A stretch of 11,860 nt of DNA from an uncultured Sphingosinicella sp. (GTDB lineage: Bacteria > Pseudomonadota > Alphaproteobacteria > Sphingomonadales > Sphingomonadaceae), in the NCBI GenBank assembly GCA_946886275.1, contig CAMPIH010000059.1, positions 1 through 11,860 of the forward strand. Reading direction: 5' to 3'. The position numbers and the translations under genes are program-made. Positions within the stretch are counted from its first letter, which is position 1. Each line of letters opens with the position of its first letter. The notes beneath the pieces were generated by a model. It had not been told where the DNA came from. It was given only the letters and a program-made list of their open reading frames with translations, and searched no databases. Shown piece after piece: positions 6,046-11,860 of this stretch.

Positions 6046-7836
6046 CTACTTCTTGTAGAGCGCGTCGAGCCGATCGCCGTAGACGCTCTTGATGACGTGG
6101 CGTCGGATCTTGACCGACGGCGTCAATTGCTCGTTCTCGACCGTGAACGGCTCGTCGGCGACGATGAAGCGCCTTACCTTCTCGATCACCGAAAGCTCGG
6201 CATTGACCCGGTCGACCGCCGCTCCGAGCGCCCGGATGAAGTCGGGATCCGTCTTCATATGCTCGAAATTGCAGTTGCGGCGGTTGGCGGCGCACCATTC
6301 GGCGGACCATTCGGGATCGGGGACGATCAGCCCGACCAGATAGGGTCTCTTGTCGCCGACGACCATCGCCTGGACGATCTCGGGCTGGAGCGTGAGCATC
6401 CCCTCGACCTTGGCGGGAGCGACATTGTCGCCCTTGTCGAGGATGATGATGTCCTTCTTGCGGTCGGTGATGACGATCCGGCCCTTCGCGTCGATATGGC
6501 CGACGTCGCCGGTGTGGAGCCAGCCGTCGATCAGGGTCCGCGCGGTCTGGGCCTCGTTTCGCCAATAGCCCTGCATGACGAGCTCGCCCTGGACGAGGAT
6601 CTCGCCGTCCTCGGCGATCCTCACCTCGGTATTTTTCAGCGGTGGGCCGACCGTGTCCATCTTGATCCCGGCGCTCGGGCGGTTGCAGCTGATCACCGGA
6701 GCCGCCTCGGTCTGGCCATAGCCCTGGAGCAGAGTAAGGCCGAGCGAATGGAAGAAGATGCCGACTTCCGGATTGAGCGGTGCTCCGCCCGACACCATCG
6801 CCTTGATCCGGCCGCCGAAGCGGGCGGCGATCTTCGGCCGAAGGGTTTTGGCGAGGAACAGGTCCATCGGCCGGTCCCAGAGCGGAATCGACCCGCCATA
6901 GGCCTTGGTGCCGATCGCGAGAGCGCGCGACAGAAGATAATTGGTGAGCCGTCCCTGCTTCTCGACCTGCTTCAGGATTCGCTGCCGAAGCACCTCGAAC
7001 AGGCGCGGGACGACGACCATGATGGTCGGCTTCACCTCCTCGATGTTCGAGGCGAGCTTCTCCAGCCCTTCCGAATAATAGATCTGGGCGCCGAGCCCGA
7101 TCGGGAAGAGCTGGCCACCGCTATGTTCATAGGCATGGCTGGCGGGAAGGAAGGACAGGAACACCTCGTCGCCCCAGCCGAAATCCTCCGAGATGACGGC
7201 CGTGCAGCCCTCGACATTGTGGAGCAGCGCGCCGTGATGAAGCATCACTCCGCGCGGGGCGCCGCCGGTGCCCGAGGTGTAGATGATGCAGGCCAGCTCC
7301 TCGCGGCTGAAGCCGGCGCCGGCCGCGCAGCCCTCGACATCGGCCGGGCCGGCCGCCGCGAGGTCGGACCAGTCGTGATATCTGACGTTCCCCTCCTGCC
7401 CTGAAGGCAGTTTCTCGAGGCCGATCACATGCTCGCAGACCGAGCTCCGTACCGCTGCCGGGAGCAAGGCGCGGGCCAGCTTCTGGGTCGAAACGATGAC
7501 GGCGCGGGCGCCGCTGTCGTCCATGATGTGCTGGTGATCGCGCTCGGTGTTGGTCGTGTAGGTGGGGACGGTGATGCAGCCCGACGCCATGATCGCCAGA
7601 TCGGAGATCAGCCATTCCGGCCGGTTCTCCGAGACCAGCATGACGCGGTCGCCTTTCCTCAGTCCGAGCGCCCTGATCGACGTCGACAGCCGAGCCACCT
7701 GCCTCGCCGCCTCGGCCCAGCTGATCGATCGCCACTCGCCCTTCTGCTTCGCCCACAGAAAGGGCGAATCGCCCTTCTCGGCGGCGCGGGTGAAGAACAT
7801 CGTCACCAGGTTTGGAAAATGCTCGAGCTGGCGCAT
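6046..7836 (-). CDS. AMP-forming long-chain acyl-CoA synthetase
   Basis: 596 residues from ATG 7836-7834; GGAGG lies 4 bases upstream. The frame is open to 7923, but the extra 29 residues are basic and unlike the family. It activates long-chain fatty acids with ATP and CoA through an acyl-adenylate, feeding beta-oxidation or lipid synthesis. Core motifs: P-loop-like YTSGTGG (about 186-192), GYGQTE (372-377), TGDVG (442-446), hinge DRKKD (458-462), and the C-terminal LTPSVKIRR with the expected adenylation Lys near 576. DKGDNVAPAKVE and overall size match the FAA1/ACSL-type group (COG1022) more than E. coli FadD. No signal peptide is seen; such enzymes sit at the inner face of the membrane. 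Chain-length preference cannot be read. It is divergent from the gamma-glutamyltransferase gene across 153 bp, in which I see no convincing promoter. Confidence 0.94.
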   Translation of the reverse strand: MRQLEHFPNLVTMFFTRAAEKGDSPFLWAKQKGEWRSISWAEAARQVARLSTSIRALGLRKGDRVMLVSENRPEWLISDLAIMASGCITVPTYTTNTERDHQHIMDDSGARAVIVSTQKLARALLPAAVRSSVCEHVIGLEKLPSGQEGNVRYHDWSDLAAAGPADVEGCAAGAGFSREELACIIYTSGTGGAPRGVMLHHGALLHNVEGCTAVISEDFGWGDEVFLSFLPASHAYEHSGGQLFPIGLGAQIYYSEGLEKLASNIEEVKPTIMVVVPRLFEVLRQRILKQVEKQGRLTNYLLSRALAIGTKAYGGSIPLWDRPMDLFLAKTLRPKIAARFGGRIKAMVSGGAPLNPEVGIFFHSLGLTLLQGYGQTEAAPVISCNRPSAGIKMDTVGPPLKNTEVRIAEDGEILVQGELVMQGYWRNEAQTARTLIDGWLHTGDVGHIDAKGRIVITDRKKDIIILDKGDNVAPAKVEGMLTLQPEIVQAMVVGDKRPYLVGLIVPDPEWSAEWCAANRRNCNFEHMKTDPDFIRALGAAVDRVNAELSVIEKVRRFIVADEPFTVENEQLTPSVKIRRHVIKSVYGDRLDALYKK

Positions 7837-7989
7837 CACCCCTCCGAATGGCCGCACGGCTTTGCCGCGTCGGTCGCGCCTTCCTAGCTCCTTCGTCGGC
7901 GCCGCGCCACGCCACGTTTTCATCTCTCGTGGACGGGGCGCCGCCGGTTGACTAGGTCCGGTTCGACCAAAAGCTGTGAAGGGCCCGGC

Positions 7990-9768
7990 ATGCTTGTCTA
8001 TTTGCGTCTGTTCTGGATGGCCGCTCTCCTGTCGCTGGCCGGCTGCGCGGCCTCGACTACGAGCCCGGCCCCCGATTCTTCCGTCGCCGAGCCACGCTCA
8101 AGCTTCGTCATCGCCGCCAATCCCCTCGCCGCCGACGCCGGGATGAACGTCCTGCGCCGCGGCGGCAGCGCCGTCGACGCCGCGATCGCGGTCCAGGCGA
8201 TGCTGTCGCTGGTCGAGCCGCAAAGCTCCGGCCTCGGCGGAGGCGCCTTCATGACCTATTATGACGCCTCGGACCGAAGCGTGAGCGTCTATGACGGGCG
8301 CGAGACCGCGCCTGCCGGGGCCACCGCCGACATGTTCCTCGACGATGGTGGCGAACCCCTGTCCTTCGCCACCGCGGTCCTGAGCGGGCGCGCCACCGGC
8401 GTTCCCGGGGTCGTCCGGATGCTCGAGCTCGCCCATCGCGAGCATGGCCGGATCGCCTGGAACGGCTTGTTCGCCGATGCCGAGGGAACGGCGCGCGAAG
8501 GCTTCATCATCAGTCCGAGGCTGGGAAGGCTCATCGCCGGCAGAAGCCCGCAGAACAGCGCTCCCGACGTCCGCGCCTATTTCGCCGAGGGCGACGGCAC
8601 CCTGCTCGATACTGGCGATCGCCTGCGCAATCCCGCTTATGCGGAATTTCTCGGTCGCCTCGCCGCCGTCGGCCCTGACGCGCTCTATCGCGGCGCGACC
8701 GCCGATCGGATCATCGCCCGAACCCGCGCCGGCCCGCTCCCCGGAACGATGACCCTCGCCGATCTCGCCAATTACCGGGTCGAGAAGCGCGAGCCGCTTT
8801 GCCGAACCTATCGAATCCACCTGATCTGCGTTCCGCCGCCGCCGTCGAGCGGAGTCGGCCTTCTTCAGCTGATGCTGATGCTCGAACGGACCGACATTGC
8901 GGAGCGGGGGCCGGCCGATCCCCAGGCCTGGTTCCTGTTCGCCGAGGCGAGCCGGCTCATGTATGCCGACCGCGATCTTTATGTCGGCGATCCCGCCTTC
9001 GTCCGGGTTCCCGTCCAGGGCCTTCTCGATCCTGCTTATGTGGCCGCCCGGGCCGCGTCGATCGGCGATCGCGGCGGCGTTCCGCGCGTGGCCGGGACTC
9101 CGCCCGGTGCCCTCGCGATGGCGCCGGATTCGACCCTCGAGCCGGCCGGCACCACCCACTTCATCGTCGGCGATTCCGACGGCAATGTCGTGTCGATGAC
9201 GGCGACCGTGGAATCTTTGTTCGGCTCGGGCCGGATGGTCGACGGCTTCTTCCTCAATAACGAGATGACGGATTTCTCCTTCGCACCGAGAGACTCCTCG
9301 GGCCGACCAGCCGCCAATGCGGTCGCGGCCGGCAAGCGGCCGCGCTCGTCGATGGTTCCGGCGGTGATTCTCGACGGCGAGCGCCGCTGGGTCGGAGCGG
9401 TCGGATCACCGGGAGGCAACGCCATTCTCGCTTATGTCGGCAAGGCCCTGGTGGGCGCGATCGACTGGAACCTGTCGATGCAGGACAGCATCGATCTTCC
9501 CAACCTCATCGCCCGCGGAAACGCTTATTATGGCGAGGTCGACAGCTTTGCGCCGGGGGTGATCGCGGGCCTTCGCCAGCGCGGAATCGAGGTCCGCCCC
9601 GGTCAGGGCGAGGATAGTGGCCTCCACGGCGTGATCCTTCGCGACAGCCGACTCGACGGCGGCGCCGATCGGCGGCGCGAAGGCGTCGTCAGGCTTGAGC
9701 GGCTGCCACCGCTTCGGCAATCGACCCGTAGCCGTGCAGCTTCAGAAGGCGCTTCAGCTCGGCGTTGA
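7990..9768 (+). CDS. ggt: Gamma-glutamyltransferase, predicted lipoprotein
   Basis: 592 residues from ATG 7990; GAAGGG at 7978-7983 is 6 bases upstream, and the open frame back to TTG 7948 is not needed. It cleaves gamma-glutamyl bonds such as that of glutathione. The precursor cuts itself before the catalytic Thr of GTTHF (Thr388, codon 9151-9153) into two subunits. DGRETAP supplies the substrate-binding Arg (104), NNEMTDF the Asp (428), and RPRSSM the two serines (453-454). The N-terminus (LSLAGCAAS, Cys19) is a lipobox, so it should be a membrane-anchored periplasmic enzyme rather than soluble as in E. coli. The family normally ends near GGADRRREG; here about 25 more residues run into the antisense of pyrD, an 80-bp tail-to-tail overlap. 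The positions of E. coli Asn411 and Gln430 are both Glu here. Confidence 0.94.
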   Translation: MLVYLRLFWMAALLSLAGCAASTTSPAPDSSVAEPRSSFVIAANPLAADAGMNVLRRGGSAVDAAIAVQAMLSLVEPQSSGLGGGAFMTYYDASDRSVSVYDGRETAPAGATADMFLDDGGEPLSFATAVLSGRATGVPGVVRMLELAHREHGRIAWNGLFADAEGTAREGFIISPRLGRLIAGRSPQNSAPDVRAYFAEGDGTLLDTGDRLRNPAYAEFLGRLAAVGPDALYRGATADRIIARTRAGPLPGTMTLADLANYRVEKREPLCRTYRIHLICVPPPPSSGVGLLQLMLMLERTDIAERGPADPQAWFLFAEASRLMYADRDLYVGDPAFVRVPVQGLLDPAYVAARAASIGDRGGVPRVAGTPPGALAMAPDSTLEPAGTTHFIVGDSDGNVVSMTATVESLFGSGRMVDGFFLNNEMTDFSFAPRDSSGRPAANAVAAGKRPRSSMVPAVILDGERRWVGAVGSPGGNAILAYVGKALVGAIDWNLSMQDSIDLPNLIARGNAYYGEVDSFAPGVIAGLRQRGIEVRPGQGEDSGLHGVILRDSRLDGGADRRREGVVRLERLPPLRQSTRSRAASEGASARR

Positions 9769-10723
9769 TCCGGCCGGCGATGCCGGGACCTTCATAGACC
9801 AGGACCGTGTAGAGCTGGACGAGGCTGGCGCCGGCCCGGATCCGATCGAAGGCATCGACGCCATTGTCGATTCCGCCGGCGGCGATCAGCGGCAGCGCCC
9901 CGCCGGTCGCCCGGCGAAAGTCGCGAAGCCGTTCGAGCGCGAGCGCCTTCAGTGGCAGCCCGGAAAGGCCGCCCGCCTCACCGCGATGGGCCGACTGGAG
10001 CGGCGGCCGGCTGATCGTCGTGTTGCCGACGATCAGGGCGTCGACCTTGCGGTCGATCGCGACCGAGGCGACTGCGTCGATTTCGGCGGAATCGAGATCG
10101 GGTGCGACCTTGAGGAAGATCGGCGTTCGGCTCGTGTCGCGGGCCTCCATCACGGCGGCGAGAAGCTCGTCCAGCGCCGCTCTGTCCTGGAGCGCCCGAA
10201 GACCGGGCGTGTTGGGCGACGAGATGTTGACGGTGAGATAGTCGGCATGGTCGCGCATCGCCCCGACTCCGGCGACATAATCCTTGATCCGGTCGGTGCT
10301 GTCCTTGTTGGCGCCGATATTGGCGCCGACCGGCGCCGGCCCGCCCCGGCGAAGCCGGCGGATCGCTTCGGCCTGTCCGCGATTGTTGAAGCCCATCCGG
10401 TTGATCACCGCCCGATCCTCGACGAGCCGGAACAGGCGCGGCTTGGGATTGCCCTGCTGCGGTCTGGGAGTCAGCGTTCCCACCTCGACGAAGCCGAATC
10501 CGAAGCCCAGCATCTGGCGCCAGACCTCGGCGTCCTTGTCGAAGCCGGCCGCGAGGCCGACCGGATTGGGGAAGAGAAGTCCGGCCAGGTCCACCGCCAG
10601 CATTGGGTCGCGCGCCGGAGGGAGCCCTGCCGGAACCAGCTTCAGCGCCCGGATCGTCAGTCGGTGCGCACGCTCCGCGTCGAGCGCGAAGGCGAAGGGG
10701 CGAAGAAGGGGATAAAGCGCCAT
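9689..10723 (-). CDS. pyrD: Dihydroorotate dehydrogenase (quinone), class 2
   Basis: 344 residues. Oxidises dihydroorotate to orotate in pyrimidine synthesis, passing electrons via FMN to membrane quinone. The N-terminal MALYPLLRPFAFALDAERAH matches the amphipathic quinone-tunnel extension of class 2 enzymes (E. coli has 336 residues), so the start is credible although no Shine-Dalgarno sequence is visible. FMN-binding segments include GLAAGFDKDAE (about 57-67), GTLTPRPQ, and NRMGFNNRG. VNISSPNTPGLRALQ (165-179) holds the catalytic base Ser169, and FLKVAPDL (203-210) the conserved Lys. The C-terminus includes IAAGGIDNG and LVQLYTVLVYEGPG, the phosphate-binding part. The last 80 bases overlap the end of the gamma-glutamyltransferase gene. 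It is divergent from the SUF regulator and probably has its own promoter in the 200-bp gap. Confidence 0.97.
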   Translation of the reverse strand: MALYPLLRPFAFALDAERAHRLTIRALKLVPAGLPPARDPMLAVDLAGLLFPNPVGLAAGFDKDAEVWRQMLGFGFGFVEVGTLTPRPQQGNPKPRLFRLVEDRAVINRMGFNNRGQAEAIRRLRRGGPAPVGANIGANKDSTDRIKDYVAGVGAMRDHADYLTVNISSPNTPGLRALQDRAALDELLAAVMEARDTSRTPIFLKVAPDLDSAEIDAVASVAIDRKVDALIVGNTTISRPPLQSAHRGEAGGLSGLPLKALALERLRDFRRATGGALPLIAAGGIDNGVDAFDRIRAGASLVQLYTVLVYEGPGIAGRINAELKRLLKLHGYGSIAEAVAAAQA

Positions 10724-10801
10724 GGGCGGGCCATAGCCTCATGCCGCACGGGTTTCAGCATCCAGTTTGGAGCGTGCCGGCAATGACGAGCCGCTCGGCG
10801 G

Positions 10802-10819
10802 CGGTTTCGGCCGCAACCG
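10802..10819. promoter_or_regulatory. Imperfect 18-bp inverted repeat upstream of SUF regulator
   Basis: CGGTT-T-CGGCCG-C-AACCG is a near-perfect palindrome with one mismatched pair (T/C), centred between 10810 and 10811. It lies about 80 bp from the pyrD start and 105 bp from the regulator start. Dimeric repressors often bind such sites, but GC-rich DNA yields palindromes by chance and it does not match a known Rrf2 operator that I can name. Confidence 0.25.
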
Positions 10820-10893
10820 AGGTTGATTCCGGCCTTCCGAAAGACCAAATGCCAATCGGAACGAATCGATCTTATTAGCGCGATGGTGGTGAT

Positions 10894-10905
10894 ATCCGCC
10901 CGGAT
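10894..10905. promoter_or_regulatory. Short inverted repeat close to SUF regulator start
   Basis: ATCCG-CC-CGGAT, a perfect 5-2-5 inverted repeat ending 18 bases before the ATG at 10924. Its place near the expected transcription start would suit an autoregulatory operator. I could not place a convincing -35/-10 pair around it: the nearby AT-rich patch CTTATTAG (10871-10878) has no good -35 partner. Confidence 0.25.
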
Positions 10906-10923
10906 CGCGACAGAAGAGAGCTT

Positions 10924-11337
10924 ATGCGCCTGACTTCCCTTGCCGATTATGCCGTCGTGATGATGGCCGCCGCGGCCCGCCACCCGGTCGGGGTACGGCT
11001 CAGCGCGACCCTGCTCGCCGAGGAAACCGGAGTGCCGCTGCCGACCGCCCAGAAGCTGACGGGACGGCTCGCCGCCGCCGGCCTGCTCGAGACCGCGCGC
11101 GGCACTGGCGGTGGCTTCCGACTTGCCCGAGCCGCGCCCGAGATCAGCCTCGCCGACATCGTCGAGGCGGTCGAGGGCCCGATCGTCATGACCAGCTGCG
11201 TCGACACGGAGCGGCACGATTGCGCGCTCGAGGGCGCCTGCCAGGTCCGGCCGCACATGGGCGTCGTCAACGGGGCGATCAGGGGCGCGCTCGCCTCGGT
11301 CTCGCTCCAGAGCCTCGCGGCGGAGGTGCGCCGATGA
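10924..11337 (+). CDS. Rrf2-family SUF system Fe-S regulator (IscR/SufR-like)
   Basis: 137-residue transcription regulator, probably controlling the SUF operon that it opens. The N-terminal winged helix starts [14 protein letters not shown], typical of the Rrf2 family, with the recognition helix near [13 protein letters not shown] (37-49) and the wing at [12 protein letters not shown] (58-69). The cluster loop carries Cys92, Cys100 and Cys106, with His111 nearby, so it should hold a [2Fe-2S] cluster and sense iron-sulfur status. The spacing C-x7-C-x5-C differs from E. coli IscR (C-x5-C-x5-C), fitting the group annotated as the SUF assembly regulator in proteobacteria. AGAAGAGAG precedes the ATG by a few bases. 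The stop overlaps the sufB start by four bases (ATGA), so the two are cotranscribed and coupled. It could act as repressor or activator; sequence does not say. Confidence 0.93.
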   Translation: MRLTSLADYAVVMMAAAARHPVGVRLSATLLAEETGVPLPTAQKLTGRLAAAGLLETARGTGGGFRLARAAPEISLADIVEAVEGPIVMTSCVDTERHDCALEGACQVRPHMGVVNGAIRGALASVSLQSLAAEVRR

Positions 11338-11860
11338 GCAGCGAAGACACCGGCGTCCGCAACCGCGAAGCCCAGGAGGCGGTCGACCGCGCCTCGACCT
11401 ACGAATGGGGCTTCACTTCCGACATCGAGCAGGAGTTCGCGCCCAAGGGCCTGAACGAGGACACGATCCGCTACATCTCGGCCAAGAAGAATGAGCCGGA
11501 ATGGATGCTTGAATGGCGGCTCAAGGCCTATCGCGTCTGGTTGACGATGGAGGAGGTGAGCTGGGCCAAGCTCGACATTCCGACGATCGATTTTCAGGAC
11601 GCTTATTATTACGCCGAGCCGAAGCAGAAGCCGACTCTGAAGTCGCTCGACGAGCTCGATCCGGAGATCCGCCGGACCTATGAGAAGCTCGGAATCCCGA
11701 TCGAGGAGCAGAAGGTGCTCGCCGGGGTCGAGGGCGCGCGGAAGGTCGCGGTCGACGCCGTGTTCGACAGCGTCTCCGTCGCCACCACGTTCCGCGAGGA
11801 GCTCAAGAAGGCGGGGGTCATCTTCCTCTCCATCTCCGAGGCGATCCGCGAATATCCCGA
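11334..11860 (+). CDS. sufB: SufB, Fe-S cluster scaffold subunit, 5' part (3' end beyond window)
   Basis: 175 complete codons of a protein that usually has 470-500 residues. SufB forms the SufBCD scaffold complex with the ATPase SufC and with SufD, building [Fe-S] clusters under iron limitation or oxidative stress. The visible N-terminus matches the family: [37 protein letters not shown] (about 50-68), and the segment [17 protein letters not shown] followed by [12 protein letters not shown]. The catalytic cysteine and the SufC-binding C-terminus are off the window. A strong Shine-Dalgarno sequence GGAGG (11322-11326) sits 7 bases before the ATG, inside the end of the regulator gene. sufC and sufD are expected next, but this is inferred from the usual gene order. 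Confidence 0.97.
   Translation, partial: MSSEDTGVRNREAQEAVDRASTYEWGFTSDIEQEFAPKGLNEDTIRYISAKKNEPEWMLEWRLKAYRVWLTMEEVSWAKLDIPTIDFQDAYYYAEPKQKPTLKSLDELDPEIRRTYEKLGIPIEEQKVLAGVEGARKVAVDAVFDSVSVATTFREELKKAGVIFLSISEAIREYP

Noticed and set aside
6097..7404. Long plus-strand open frame (435 codons) opposite the acyl-CoA synthetase
   Set aside because: Pure antisense of a strongly supported gene with all its motifs; no ribosome site and no family character.
7948..7989. TTGACT at 7948 as a -35 box, or TTG 7948 as the start of the gamma-glutamyltransferase
   Set aside because: No -10 box at proper spacing, and it is too close to the ATG at 7990. That ATG has a ribosome site and gives a standard lipoprotein signal, so the TTG start is unnecessary.
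8098..9159. Minus-strand open frame (353 codons) opposite the gamma-glutamyltransferase gene
   Set aside because: Antisense shadow; the plus strand carries the complete enzyme with catalytic Thr and binding residues.
9663..9674. Perfect 12-bp palindrome CGCCGATCGGCG near the end of the gamma-glutamyltransferase gene
   Set aside because: It falls in codons for the conserved GGADRRREG end and has no loop. GC-rich coding DNA readily gives such palindromes, and it is not positioned as a terminator for either gene.
9695..10786. Plus-strand open frame (363 codons) opposite pyrD
   Set aside because: Antisense shadow of pyrD, whose FMN and catalytic motifs are intact; the frame is rich in Arg, Asp and Gly.
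1..11860. Mobile elements, CRISPR arrays, tRNA or rRNA genes, toxin-antitoxin or defence genes
   Set aside because: No repeated spacer pattern, no transposase or integrase motifs, no cloverleaf or rRNA-like sequence, and gene content and base composition look uniform throughout.

Overview
The window is a high-GC chromosomal segment from an alphaproteobacterium, most likely a member of the Sphingomonadales. The basis is GC-rich codon use with a preference for TAT over TAC, the SUF locus opened by an Rrf2 regulator, quinone-linked PyrD, and several small exported proteins of the type common in sphingomonads. This placement comes from recognition of sequence style and was not checked by a search. 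No rRNA, tRNA, mobile element, CRISPR array or prophage was found. Both edges cut through genes: thrS on the left and sufB on the right. There are thirteen protein genes with short intergenic gaps.

Left part (1-3563). The 5' two thirds of thrS (threonyl-tRNA synthetase, minus strand) is divergent from a small exported protein of unknown function (1446-1907). That gene ends just before a strong GC hairpin. An ABHD10-like alpha/beta hydrolase (2008-2751) follows. Its stop codon overlaps a probable TTG start of an exported tetratricopeptide-repeat protein (2748-3563), so the two look translationally coupled.

Middle (3584-6000). A membrane-anchored SIMPL-domain (DUF541) protein on the minus strand faces the TPR gene tail to tail and is divergent from the glyoxalase pair gloA-gloB. 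The stop of gloA shares a base with the start of gloB. A small four-cysteine lipoprotein gene of unknown function follows 24 bases later. GloA joins methylglyoxal and glutathione into S-lactoylglutathione and GloB hydrolyses that to lactate and glutathione, so this is a complete detoxification module.

Right part (6046-11860). An AMP-forming long-chain acyl-CoA synthetase (minus) is divergent from a gamma-glutamyltransferase that carries a lipoprotein signal. The 3' end of the gamma-glutamyltransferase gene overlaps the 3' end of pyrD (minus) by 80 bp. A 200-bp divergent region with two small inverted repeats separates pyrD from an Rrf2-family Fe-S regulator, whose stop overlaps the sufB start (ATGA). 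This is the head of a SUF iron-sulfur cluster assembly operon.

The window is mostly housekeeping and stress metabolism. I see no convincing undescribed multi-gene system. The points most worth a second look are the uncharacterised exported proteins linked to known genes, the overlap and C-terminal tail of the gamma-glutamyltransferase, its active-site variants, and the inverted repeats upstream of the SUF regulator.
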